Shown: in pieces, positions 16,855 through 24,927 of the stretch
Layout of the letters: each line of letters opens with the position of its first letter
Numbering within the stretch: position 1 is the stretch's first letter
DNA from: Treponema sp.
GTDB taxonomy: Bacteria > Spirochaetota > Spirochaetia > Treponematales > Treponemataceae
Direction: 5' to 3'
Assembly: GCA_024696155.1 (NCBI GenBank)
Contig: JAILHD010000024.1
Span: 1-47,176 of the forward strand
Length of the DNA stretch: 47,176 nt
Made by a program: the position numbers and the translations under genes
Notes under the pieces: generated by a model
The model's input: only the letters and a program-made list of their open reading frames with translations
What the model was told of the DNA's origin: nothing
Databases searched by the model: none

Positions 16855-18071
16855 GTAATTAAATCCTTTGTTTGTTCCGAGTTAACCTTAATCCGCCGTT
16901 CAATGTATGATGCCCAGTCATTACGTTTTACATCTTTCAGATAATCTACAAAGTCCTGATTAAGCGGCTTGAGCACAAATTCCCAGGCGGTGTTGATGTA
17001 AGTAGTAATAAAAATCGGTTCCGCCTTTTTAATCTGAACGGAATATTCAGGTTTTCCTTCTGTATTATAGCGTGTTTTGCCAGGTTTAGTCTTTACAAAT
17101 TGAACAGAATATAAAAGTCCGTCGCCAGTGTGGTCGCGTTCGCTCATTGGAGTGCTCAAATCAAAAGTTGGCTGAATTCTCTGTGCGCTGATTGTATTCC
17201 CGTTTGCATACATAATCAGCTTGTGTCTTCCGCTTTCTGATTCAAACACAAACTCACGGTCTTTTATAATATGAGCGTGATTTGCCCAGACAACGTCTGC
17301 AACTTCCAGAAGTTGTAAATAAAAATCACGTTGTCTTTTAAGCACTTCTCGTTTATATTCAGGCTCATCTGCATGCATGGAAATTACAAATAAATCACAC
17401 GGATTTTCTGCGCGAAGTTTTTTACAGTATTCTACAAATTCACGGTGCGATTTTTCTGATGTATGCACATAATTTATGAGTGCCTGATCATGCGGATAGT
17501 TGAGGATTCCTGTTACTGGTAAAAACAAAATCTTCCAGCCGTTTTTTTCTATAATATTATAAGTGTAAGGATCTCCTTTTTTATTTTTAAGACCAGAAAA
17601 ATAAACGTGTTTTCCCTCATCTGCATATTTTTTTGTAATTTCTTCTGCTGTTCTGATTGTTTCTGCAATGCCTTTTTCAAACTGATCAAAAGAGTGATTG
17701 TTTGCAAGCGAAAAAACGTCAAAACCCGCGTCAATTGCAGCTTCTACATAACGTCGCGGAAGATTAAAATTCGGGTAAGACGAAACGGGCTTTGTCTGAT
17801 CAACAGGCGATTCAATATTTGCAAAGGCAAGATCAGCATTTTCTATGTAATTTCTTACGTCGTTCCAGATTTTGTCATATTTTGTGATGTTGTGATTTAC
17901 TGAATGAGCCATTACATCGCCTGCAAAAAGAAGGGAAAGGGTATTTGATTCAACTTCGTGAATCGGGGATGTTGTTTTGTTTTGAGATGAGTTTTCTGCT
18001 GTTTTATTTGATGCGCAGGAAGTAATAGTGAGTATAAATAAAAATGCCGCATAACGAAAAACTTTTCGCAT
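16845..18071 (-). CDS. CapA-family (PGA_cap) metallophosphatase-like lipoprotein
   Basis: CapA-type proteins share a calcineurin-like fold and are linked to poly-gamma-glutamate capsule or other cell-surface work; substrate unknown here. The 408 residues show a lipoprotein signal ending TITSC (Cys19), the metal motifs LFAGDVMAH and AFANIESP, LANNHSFDQ, SMHADEPEY and the ANHAHII stretch. ATG 18071 is chosen over 18080: it gives a compact signal peptide and lies 7 nt downstream of TATAAT, while the earlier ATG is inside that -10 box. No ribosome-binding site, so probably leaderless. The helicase gene overlaps its end. No capB or capC is present. Confidence 0.82.
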   Translation of the reverse strand: MRKVFRYAAFLFILTITSCASNKTAENSSQNKTTSPIHEVESNTLSLLFAGDVMAHSVNHNITKYDKIWNDVRNYIENADLAFANIESPVDQTKPVSSYPNFNLPRRYVEAAIDAGFDVFSLANNHSFDQFEKGIAETIRTAEEITKKYADEGKHVYFSGLKNKKGDPYTYNIIEKNGWKILFLPVTGILNYPHDQALINYVHTSEKSHREFVEYCKKLRAENPCDLFVISMHADEPEYKREVLKRQRDFYLQLLEVADVVWANHAHIIKDREFVFESESGRHKLIMYANGNTISAQRIQPTFDLSTPMSERDHTGDGLLYSVQFVKTKPGKTRYNTEGKPEYSVQIKKAEPIFITTYINTAWEFVLKPLNQDFVDYLKDVKRNDWASYIERRIKVNSEQTKDLITWQ

Positions 18072-18078
18072 TGTTTCC

Positions 18079-18084
18079 ATTATA
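18079..18084 (-). promoter_or_regulatory. -10 box of the capA-like gene, predicted leaderless start
   Basis: TATAAT on the minus strand lies 7 nt (18072-18078) before ATG 18071. The -35 is weak (TTTCAA at 18102-18107 with a 17-nt spacer). Confidence 0.5.
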
Positions 18085-18120
18085 CGGCATTTTAATCAAA
18101 ATTGAAAAAGAAAATTTCAA

Positions 18121-18173
18121 CCACAGATAGGACACAGATGATTTTCTATTTTTTTATCCGTTCTATCCGTGTC
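18121..18173. repeat. Inverted pair of short ACAGAT/ACGGAT repeats between capA-like gene and purA
   Basis: On the plus strand ACAGAT occurs twice (18123-18128, 18134-18139); on the minus strand ACGGAT occurs twice (complements at 18156-18161 and 18165-18170). The arms GACACAGAT (18131-18139) and ATCCGTGTC (18165-18173) form a stem with one mismatch, and an AT-rich loop lies between. It starts 6 nt beyond the purA stop and could serve as its transcription end. The phrase resembles a dispersed repeat that I recall from other genomes. Confidence 0.5.
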
Positions 18174-18179
18174 AAAAAT

Positions 18180-19406
18180 CTATTTCTTCCAGATTTTTTC
18201 GCGTACAAAAGTCTGGTTGCGGTCTGCACCAACAGAAACGATACCAACCTTTGTGCCTGTAAAGTCTTCAATGAACTCTACATAAGCCTTGGCATTCTTT
18301 GGAAGTTTTTTGTAGTCTGTACATTTTGTAATGTCAGCCTTCCAACCGTCAAACTTCTTAAGAACTGGTTTTGCGCGGTTGAGCTCAGGAATTGAAGTAG
18401 GGAAGTCAGTTACAACTTTTCCGTCAATATCGTAAGCAACACATGCTTCAATTTCGTTCATGTCATCATAAATATCAAGGTGAGTAAGAACAAGGTTATC
18501 GATTGAGTTTACGTGGCATGCATAGCGCAAAGCAACAAGGTCAAGGTAACCGCAGCGGCGTGGACGACCTGTTGTTACACCAAATTCGTTACCAGTATTA
18601 CGAACATAGTCGCAAAGTTCGCCTTCAGTATCAGCATTGAATTCAGATGGCATAGGACCATTACCAACGCGTGTTTCGTAAGCCTTGAATACACCGTAGA
18701 TTTTGTCCAGAGCTTTAGGACCAATTCCAGAACCGGAAGAAGCTCCGTAAGAACCAGAAGCGCCAGATGAAACATAAGGATATGTACCAGAGTCAATGTC
18801 CAGCATAGCACCCTGAGCGCCTTCGAACAAAATCTTTTCATCGCGGTATTCATACATTTTAGCCGCAATGTTTACGCGCATTTTAATAAGCTGGTCTTTA
18901 TACTGTTCAAGGAATTTTTTGTCTGCATCGTCAAGGTCATTCCATTTTTCATCCCAGTCAAGGTCTGCAACGCGGATACCGTCGCGCTCAGATTTCATAG
19001 AATATGTAGTACCGATTCCTCGGCCTGTAGTTCCGATAGGGCGCTTACGGGCTGCATCGCGGGCCTTATCCATTTCGCGGTAGCCTGGAAGAGTAAGGTG
19101 GGCACGGTCAGAAATAAATACTCGGCCTTCCCAGTTTACACCGTTGTCTTTGAGCATCTGAAGTTCCTTAAAAAGAGCCTCAGGGTCGATTACCATTCCG
19201 CTTCCAAGGAAAACTGATTTTTCCGGGTAAAGGATTCCAGACGGAACCTGATGGAGAGCGTACTTTTTCCCATCAACAACGATTGTGTGACCTGCATTAG
19301 CGCCGCCCGCAAAACGAACAACGTATTTTGCATCCTGAGCAAGGTAGTCAACGATTTTTCCCTTGCCTTCATCGCCCCACTGGGCACCCATTACTACAAT
19401 ATTCAT
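18180..19406 (-). CDS. purA: Adenylosuccinate synthetase
   Basis: Joins IMP and aspartate using GTP, the first step from IMP to AMP. The 408 residues are slightly below the usual 420-430. Visible: GAQWGDEGKGK with the catalytic Asp (about 12), GGANAGHTIV with the catalytic His, HQVPSGIL, IGTTGRGIGTTY, FEGAQGAMLDIDSGTYPYV, TGRPRRCGYLDLVALRYA and a C-terminal VGADRNQT. GGAAGGAAG lies just before the ATG. Its leader of about 80 nt from a good promoter contains two hairpins with the same loop, the second touching the ribosome-binding site, so translation or transcript stability may be regulated. No other purine gene is nearby. Confidence 0.97.
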   Translation of the reverse strand: MNIVVMGAQWGDEGKGKIVDYLAQDAKYVVRFAGGANAGHTIVVDGKKYALHQVPSGILYPEKSVFLGSGMVIDPEALFKELQMLKDNGVNWEGRVFISDRAHLTLPGYREMDKARDAARKRPIGTTGRGIGTTYSMKSERDGIRVADLDWDEKWNDLDDADKKFLEQYKDQLIKMRVNIAAKMYEYRDEKILFEGAQGAMLDIDSGTYPYVSSGASGSYGASSGSGIGPKALDKIYGVFKAYETRVGNGPMPSEFNADTEGELCDYVRNTGNEFGVTTGRPRRCGYLDLVALRYACHVNSIDNLVLTHLDIYDDMNEIEACVAYDIDGKVVTDFPTSIPELNRAKPVLKKFDGWKADITKCTDYKKLPKNAKAYVEFIEDFTGTKVGIVSVGADRNQTFVREKIWKK

Positions 19407-19419
19407 GGTTTTACTTCCT

Positions 19420-19480
19420 TCCGCAGAATCATCGCGGAGTAAAAGAGATTTTTTATGCTGGCTCGAAGAATCATCTCAAG
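19420..19480 (-). promoter_or_regulatory. Tandem identical-loop hairpins in the purA leader
   Basis: Minus-strand RNA reads CUUGA-GAUGAUUCU-UCGAG (19480-19462) and, 23 nt later, UCCGC-GAUGAUUCU-GCGGA (19438-19420). The stems differ in sequence but the 9-nt loops are identical. The second stem's 3' arm GCGGA runs into the ribosome-binding site GGAAGGAAG. This looks like a repeated RNA-recognition element; I do not recognise it as a known riboswitch. Confidence 0.55.
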
Positions 19481-19494
19481 TCTCAGCACGCGAT

Positions 19495-19523
19495 ACTATA
19501 TCACAAAGCGAGGTTTTAGTCAT
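19495..19523 (-). promoter_or_regulatory. Promoter of purA
   Basis: On the minus strand ATGACT (19518-19523), a 17-nt spacer and TATAGT (19495-19500). The start is expected near 19488, which places both leader hairpins in the mRNA. Confidence 0.6.
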
Positions 19524-19553
19524 TATGAAGTTTTTAAGCAGATTTTAAGTTTA

Positions 19554-20369
19554 TTACTTAAAATTTAGGGAAACAACAACAGAACCTGTATTCTGATCTT
19601 TTCCACCTTCATTTGAGTTTGAAGTGCCTGTAAGTGCTGAAATGCTTGAATTGTCTAGTGTATTTCCAAGGTTTGCAACGTAGGCTTGTAGATCCTGTGT
19701 TTTTATAAGAGCAAGGAGCTGTGGTGGAATAAAACGGCCAGAAATAGCATCAAGCTGGGTATTCTGTCCTGCAAAGACTGGTGTTCCGATTACAGCTTCT
19801 CCTATTTTTTTTGTAGATGAAAAAACTGAACTTGAAGTTTCTGGCGGAAGATAATCGTTTGCAACGTCATCGCTGGCTACATTAGCTTTTGGATTTATTG
19901 TTTTAGAAGAAGCTACCATGCCTAGCATAGCTGCAATTTTTCCACTGGCCCATACAGAAAAGAAAGTTCCTCGTACTGAGGCTGTAGAAACAGGGGAGCG
20001 GACCTTAAAATCTGTACGCTTGTTTTCTGCGTGTTTTACGCTTGCAGAAAGTTTTCCGCTGTCTATAAAGAATTGAGCCTGCTCTTTTTTATCGTTTTCT
20101 GTAAGCTGTTCGATTGTCATTCTTGTTAATGAAGCAAGTGTTACTGTGGATTCTTTTACTGCAAAAACTGCTTCTGAATTAAAGCCTGTGCTGACTATGT
20201 CCCCGCGGGAAAGTGTTGTGCCTTCTGTTAGAGGTGCCCAGGCTGTTGTGTTTGCCTTTAATACTTCGACTTTTCCTTTTACGGAAACAACTTTTGCATT
20301 AAGTGCCTGTGCGCTAATTGTAAAACTAAGTAAAACTGAGCTTATGATTACTGCAAATAATTTTTTCAT
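19554..20369 (-). CDS. Exported FecR-domain protein
   Basis: FecR-domain proteins are periplasmic parts of signalling or envelope complexes. The 271-residue protein has a signal peptide (cleavage near SAQA-LN), then a FecR-like domain at about 25-150: KVVSVKGKVEVLKA, LTEGTTLSRGDIVSTG, SEAVFAVKESTVTLASLTRM and the diagnostic RSPVSTASVRGT. The remaining 120 residues have no recognised domain and are Ser/Ala-rich. GGAGG precedes the ATG. It is the last gene of a minus-strand unit with a beta barrel and a small exported protein, and a CHASE2 adenylate cyclase is divergently transcribed. No sigma factor adjoins it, unlike classical FecIR pairs. Confidence 0.85.
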   Translation of the reverse strand: MKKLFAVIISSVLLSFTISAQALNAKVVSVKGKVEVLKANTTAWAPLTEGTTLSRGDIVSTGFNSEAVFAVKESTVTLASLTRMTIEQLTENDKKEQAQFFIDSGKLSASVKHAENKRTDFKVRSPVSTASVRGTFFSVWASGKIAAMLGMVASSKTINPKANVASDDVANDYLPPETSSSVFSSTKKIGEAVIGTPVFAGQNTQLDAISGRFIPPQLLALIKTQDLQAYVANLGNTLDNSSISALTGTSNSNEGGKDQNTGSVVVSLNFK

Positions 20370-20392
20370 TTTTTCCTCCGTTTTTAGAAAAG

Positions 20393-21586
20393 CTAGAATG
20401 CAAGGTTTGTACTAAGTGTAAATATTGCTTTTTTGTCTTCTGAATTTTTAGGGAAGAACTGACTTACTGTAGCATTTATCCCTAAATCGCTGAATATTTG
20501 AAGTCCAATGTTCAATCCGGCTTCTGTTCCATAGTATTCTATGTCTGATTCTGGCCAGTTGAAGATTGCGTTTCCGTATGCTCCGAGTAAGAGTTTTTCT
20601 GTTGGTTTTATAGATGCATTAACTCCTGCTTTTATAAGGCTTGTATATTCTGGCTCTGAATATGAATTTACTGCCGTCATGCTTGTAAAACCTTTAAATG
20701 GTTTTAAGCCCATTTGTTCGCCAGAAGCATAGATTCCGTTTAAGGAGATTGCTATGTCTTTTACGTCTGGAAGAATTGTAAAGTTGAGTTTTGTAAGATT
20801 TGAGATTCCATCGCCATCACTAAGTTCTGAGCCAACTGTTGATGTGAGTGCATAGCACAAATGGCGAAGTAAATATCCGTTTAAGCCAAGGGTTCCGTAA
20901 ATTCTGTTGTAATTGTCTGAACCATTTTTTACTCCCGGAGTAGCAAGGCTTGCAAGGAATTCTGCGCTTACTGTCTGGTTTGCAAAAAGATATGGGAATT
21001 CAACATTGAGTGCAAGGTTTGTGTAGGCTGGGGCAAAATAATATCCTTTTTTTGTGTCCAGTTTGTAATCTGAACTCTGTTTGTTTAGAATTGTTACATT
21101 CTGTGCGTTTAGAAGTCCTGTATAGTTTGCGTAGGCTTTTAAGAAAATGCTGGAAAAATCTGCTGTAATAAGAGCGCCATCAGAAGTCTGAGAAAGAATC
21201 AGTCCGCTGAGGTCTGTAAAATTAAAGCGACCGGCATTAAATGCTACTGTCCCTGTTCCTGCATTAATTTTTTTGAAGAATCTTAAGTTTTTTAAATCAT
21301 AAATCAGAACGGTTTCTGCGGCATCTGAAGTTTCTAAATCTGTAGAATAAAAACGATATTTTGCTTCGGTTTCTGCTGCAATAAAAGTTGTGGAATTAAT
21401 ATTATGGCGGAACCAGCCTGTAAGAATTTCATCCTGTTTTAGAGAAAAATTTTTAAATTCCCCATCTTTTGGATAAGACGGAGTACCCAGTTTTGAGTAT
21501 GTTCCAAGGCTTCCTCCAAAATCCAGCGCATATGCAAAAGAACTGAGTGCAACCAGAGCGGCAAGTACAATTTTTTTAGTTTTCAT
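20393..21586 (-). CDS. Predicted outer-membrane beta-barrel protein of the FecR/CHASE2 locus
   Basis: No named family recognised. The 397 residues begin with a signal peptide (ALSSFAYA-LDF) and continue with many amphipathic beta-strand-like stretches with Tyr, Asn and Gly turns, ending FTLSTNLAF, a terminal-Phe beta signal. Its ATG overlaps the upstream gene's stop as TAATG, with GGAGG just before, so the two are translationally coupled. The FecR-domain gene follows 23 nt later. The barrel could be the outer-membrane partner of the FecR protein; that is inference from position. Confidence 0.7.
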   Translation of the reverse strand: MKTKKIVLAALVALSSFAYALDFGGSLGTYSKLGTPSYPKDGEFKNFSLKQDEILTGWFRHNINSTTFIAAETEAKYRFYSTDLETSDAAETVLIYDLKNLRFFKKINAGTGTVAFNAGRFNFTDLSGLILSQTSDGALITADFSSIFLKAYANYTGLLNAQNVTILNKQSSDYKLDTKKGYYFAPAYTNLALNVEFPYLFANQTVSAEFLASLATPGVKNGSDNYNRIYGTLGLNGYLLRHLCYALTSTVGSELSDGDGISNLTKLNFTILPDVKDIAISLNGIYASGEQMGLKPFKGFTSMTAVNSYSEPEYTSLIKAGVNASIKPTEKLLLGAYGNAIFNWPESDIEYYGTEAGLNIGLQIFSDLGINATVSQFFPKNSEDKKAIFTLSTNLAF

Positions 21587-22035
21587 TAGAAGCCTCCTTT
21601 TTTAGAATCACATTCGCTAAGTATGTTAATAAATTCTTTGCCACTTACAAATGCTGCGGGATCTGTGTCGTTTGGTACAATGTTCATTGCTTTTAATTCG
21701 CGAAGAGCATAGCGCGGGGCTTTTGTAATTCTAAAAAGAAGTCCGCCTTTTATTTCTGCGGCTTTTACACACAAAAAAGACATATCTTTGATTTTTATTT
21801 CATCTGAGCTCTGGACGTTTTTGTTTTTGATAAACTTATTTTCCTTCAAAATATCAAAAGCTTCTGCTTCTGAAATATCATCTGAAGCAAGTCCTGATTG
21901 AATTGCAATAAAGTAGCTTGCATCTGCATAGGTTATTCTTTCTACAGAAAGTAACTCTGTGACTTTTTGTGCTGACTGGGCGCTCGCACTAAAAATCATG
22001 GCTGCAACAATAGTTGATAAAAATAATCTCTTCAT
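21586..22035 (-). CDS. Small exported protein of unknown function
   Basis: I do not recognise the family. The 149 residues have a signal peptide (cleavage near SASA-QSA), then a mostly helical-looking domain: VERITYADASYFIAIQSG, SEAEAFDILKEN, a cluster reading FLCVKAAEIKGGLLFRIT, and AALREL-like APRYALRELK. It heads the minus-strand unit, translationally coupled to the barrel gene. AAGGAA precedes the ATG and a minus-strand TATAAT lies at 22060-22065. Confidence 0.65.
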   Translation of the reverse strand: MKRLFLSTIVAAMIFSASAQSAQKVTELLSVERITYADASYFIAIQSGLASDDISEAEAFDILKENKFIKNKNVQSSDEIKIKDMSFLCVKAAEIKGGLLFRITKAPRYALRELKAMNIVPNDTDPAAFVSGKEFINILSECDSKKGGF

Positions 22036-22059
22036 TTTTTTAATATTCCTTTATGAAAA

Positions 22060-22080
22060 ATTATAACATGGGTTTATAAT
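22060..22080. promoter_or_regulatory. Back-to-back -10 boxes between the FecR operon and the CHASE2 cyclase
   Basis: In a 52-nt gap a minus-strand TATAAT (22060-22065) faces the small exported protein and a plus-strand TATAAT (22075-22080) faces the cyclase, only 9 nt apart. The two polymerases could not bind at once, so the transcripts should compete or share one regulator. The plus box lies 7 nt before the cyclase ATG. Confidence 0.55.
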
Positions 22081-22087
22081 AAATGGT

Positions 22088-24883
22088 ATGATAAAAGTAA
22101 AAGATTTCGCAAAAAAACAGGCTGAGTTAATTATCATTTTTGCTGCTGCTTTAATCAGCATTTTATTATGGATAGCTGGCGCTTACAGAAAGATTGATTA
22201 TAAGGCCTATGACGTTATGCTTCCGTTTACAAAAGAAATAGAAGATGATACTCCTTTGCTTCTTGTAGAAGTTGATGATTTTGCTATAGATTTGGTTGGT
22301 GACTGGCCCTGGACCCGCGATATTATGGGAAATGCCCTTTTACGAATGAAGGAGCTTGGCGCCGAGCGGGTAATATTCGATATTGAATATCTTTCAAATT
22401 CAAGTCTTGCTTTGAATCAGAAGGCTTTAAGTAGAATTAATTATTATTCTGATATAAATACCCTTGTAAATGATCTTGTTTTAGATACTGATAATTATCT
22501 TTCTCGATGTGTGCAGTTTTTTGGCAATTCCTGGCTAACTTTTAACATGCAGTCAATGGGGCTTGAGCGTACAGAAGAAGAGCAGAATTATTCCAGAACA
22601 CGTTTTGGACTTTCTGTAAAAGACGACGGCGGACTGGTATTTAAGGGAAATGAAAAAGTCCGCTATCTGGAATCTATTGCAAGTGGTCTGAATGTAGAAA
22701 AATTTTTAACACCAGCTGTTTCTCCGATTATAAATGCTGCAAAAGGAGCGGGGTTTACGAACTGTTTTGTAGATCTGGATGGTATCCGCCGTCGTATTCA
22801 GCTTCTGGAAAAAAATGAAGATGCTTTTATTGGTCAGCTTGTTTTTGCACCGCTTGTGGATTTACTGGATGTTAAAAATATTGTTCGTACAAGGTCACAT
22901 TTGATTCTGGAAGATGCGCTTGTGCCTGGAACGGAGAATCGCCATACAATTAAGATTCCGCTTGATGATTCGGGCTGTATGCTTATTAACTGGCTGCATT
23001 CGTCGTATAACGAAAGTTTTGGCGGCGATCTTGGAAATGTCTGGAAGAACCGTCACGAATCTTTTGCCTTTTTGAATCAGCTGGATAGCATTGAAGAATA
23101 TATTGTTGATAATCTTAGCGCACTTGCAAGCCTTAATTATATAGAAAAAAATATTTATTCTAAGGCAGAAGACCTTTGTGTCCTTTACTCTCAGATTTTA
23201 GTGGCAAAAAACTTTTTACTTTCCTGTTGTAACGGTTTTGATGAACAGAATAATGCTGTTGAAGGCGGATTGAATCAAGAAATTATGGATGAGTATTTAA
23301 GTATGCGTAAAGATTTTTATGCACAACTGGCAGATTTTGATAAGGAACTTTTGAGTTATGGAGAAGGACTTGCGTTTACAAAAGACACGGCATTCAGTCA
23401 GGATGAAGTTTCTTATATCTGCGAGTTAATCAGCGCTTTTGATGATAATACAAATCTTTACAATTCGTATATTTCTGAAATGAAGAATAAATACGAAGGT
23501 GCTTTCTGTCTTGTTGGATTTACCGCAAATGCAAGTACAGATTTTGGTATTACGCCTTTTGACCGTATTTATGCAAATCTTGGTGTTCATGCAAATGTTG
23601 CAAACACAATTTTACAGGAAGATTTTATTACACCGCTTTCTGAATGGTGGGGACTTTTGTTTGCTGTTCTGGTGGTTTTTCTTGTGGTTTACCTTTGCAG
23701 AAAATGCAGCCTTGCTACAAAAATCACTTTTGGTTTGATTTATGTGTTTGCGGTTGTGACTGTTCTTGTTATTTTAATGGTAAGTTTTAAGATTTTTATT
23801 CCTCTTAGTATGCCTTCTACCTTTGTTCTGCTTAGTTTTATTGGAAATTCCTGCTTTAATTTTATTCAGCTTGAACGTGACAGAAGAACTCTGCGCCGTG
23901 GTTTTGATGCTTACGTTGCGCCAGAAATTGTAACTCAGATTGTAAAGAATCCTGATAAGCTTAAGCTTGGTGGAGATAATAAGCGCCTTACAGCTCTTTT
24001 TAGTGATGTAAGAAAATTTTCTGGCTTTACGGAATGTGTTAATCAGGAGGAAGGAGAGTCTAAGGGTGCGGTGCGTCTTGTAGAAATCCTTAACGGTTAT
24101 CTTGGCGTTTTAAGCGATGCTATAATGGCTCAGCATGGTACAATTGATAAGTACGTTGGTGATGAGATTGTGTCATTTTTTGGTGCTCCGGTTGAGGATG
24201 AAGAAAATGCCTATCACGCGTGTGTTGCGGGAATCAGAATGCGTCAGGCAGAAGCTTATTTTAATCACGAACATATGGAAGAATTGCCGTTCCATCCTAA
24301 AACTGGAACTCCTTTCCTTTTAAAGTCCCGCGTGGGATTAAATACTGGTGATATGGTTGTTGGAAACATGGGTACTCAGAAAAAGCTGAACTACACGATT
24401 ATGGGAAACAACGTGAACCTTGCAAGCCGTCTGGAAGGAACAAATAAAGAATACGACAGCTGGATTATGGCTAGTGAAAGTACCTGGAACGATGCAAATA
24501 ATGGAGCTCATAAAGGGGAACTTGTTGCACGTCAGCTGGATTGTGTAAAAGTTGTAAACGTTGAAAAACCGGTTCAGATTTACAGCATTATTGGTCTTAG
24601 AAATGAACTTGCTTCTGCAGAACTGGAAGCAGCGGAAATTTTTAATCATGCAATGGAGTTTTATTTAAAAGGAAGAGAAACACCTGAAGAGCCTAAAAAT
24701 CCAGATGATTTTAATGAAGCCATAAAATTCTTTGAGCAGGCTTATAAGTGCTATAGCGTTATTGATTCTCAGGATCCGGGATATATCTCTATGGAAAAAA
24801 AGATGATTGCGCGTTGTAACGAATTTTTGCAGCACGGTATTCCGGGGCCTTGGGATGGCGTTTACACAATGACCACAAAATAA
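22088..24883 (+). CDS. CHASE2-domain class III adenylate/guanylate cyclase
   Basis: Membrane receptor-cyclase. The 931 residues comprise an N-terminal helix (about 12-30), a large extracytoplasmic CHASE2 region (about 35-510, starting YKAYDVMLPF, with DWPWTRDIMGNALLRM and VIFDIEY), three helices (about 518-595) and a cytoplasmic cyclase domain (about 630-840). Metal-binding aspartates are in LFSDVRKFSGFT and KYVGDEIVSFFG; NLASRLEG is the transition-state region. A C-terminal tail of about 80 residues has a TPR-like stretch (FNEAIKFFEQAYKCY). ATP or GTP preference is not certain from sight. No ribosome-binding site, with TATAAT 7 nt upstream, so leaderless. Divergent from the FecR/barrel unit. 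Confidence 0.92.
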   Translation: MIKVKDFAKKQAELIIIFAAALISILLWIAGAYRKIDYKAYDVMLPFTKEIEDDTPLLLVEVDDFAIDLVGDWPWTRDIMGNALLRMKELGAERVIFDIEYLSNSSLALNQKALSRINYYSDINTLVNDLVLDTDNYLSRCVQFFGNSWLTFNMQSMGLERTEEEQNYSRTRFGLSVKDDGGLVFKGNEKVRYLESIASGLNVEKFLTPAVSPIINAAKGAGFTNCFVDLDGIRRRIQLLEKNEDAFIGQLVFAPLVDLLDVKNIVRTRSHLILEDALVPGTENRHTIKIPLDDSGCMLINWLHSSYNESFGGDLGNVWKNRHESFAFLNQLDSIEEYIVDNLSALASLNYIEKNIYSKAEDLCVLYSQILVAKNFLLSCCNGFDEQNNAVEGGLNQEIMDEYLSMRKDFYAQLADFDKELLSYGEGLAFTKDTAFSQDEVSYICELISAFDDNTNLYNSYISEMKNKYEGAFCLVGFTANASTDFGITPFDRIYANLGVHANVANTILQEDFITPLSEWWGLLFAVLVVFLVVYLCRKCSLATKITFGLIYVFAVVTVLVILMVSFKIFIPLSMPSTFVLLSFIGNSCFNFIQLERDRRTLRRGFDAYVAPEIVTQIVKNPDKLKLGGDNKRLTALFSDVRKFSGFTECVNQEEGESKGAVRLVEILNGYLGVLSDAIMAQHGTIDKYVGDEIVSFFGAPVEDEENAYHACVAGIRMRQAEAYFNHEHMEELPFHPKTGTPFLLKSRVGLNTGDMVVGNMGTQKKLNYTIMGNNVNLASRLEGTNKEYDSWIMASESTWNDANNGAHKGELVARQLDCVKVVNVEKPVQIYSIIGLRNELASAELEAAEIFNHAMEFYLKGRETPEEPKNPDDFNEAIKFFEQAYKCYSVIDSQDPGYISMEKKMIARCNEFLQHGIPGPWDGVYTMTTK

Positions 24884-24890
24884 AAGGCAA

Positions 24891-24921
24891 TTGTAAAATC
24901 GTGCGGGTTTTATCCGATAAT
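24891..24921 (+). promoter_or_regulatory. Possible xerC promoter close to the ATG
   Basis: TTGTAA (24891-24896) and GATAAT (24916-24921) with a 19-nt spacer, ending 6 nt before the ATG at 24928. There is no evident ribosome-binding site. The spacing is long, so this is weak. Confidence 0.3.
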
Positions 24922-24927
24922 AACAGT

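Noticed and set aside
18072-18080. ATG at 18080 as start of the capA-like gene
   Set aside because: It lies within the TATAAT -10 box; ATG 18071 gives a normal lipoprotein signal.
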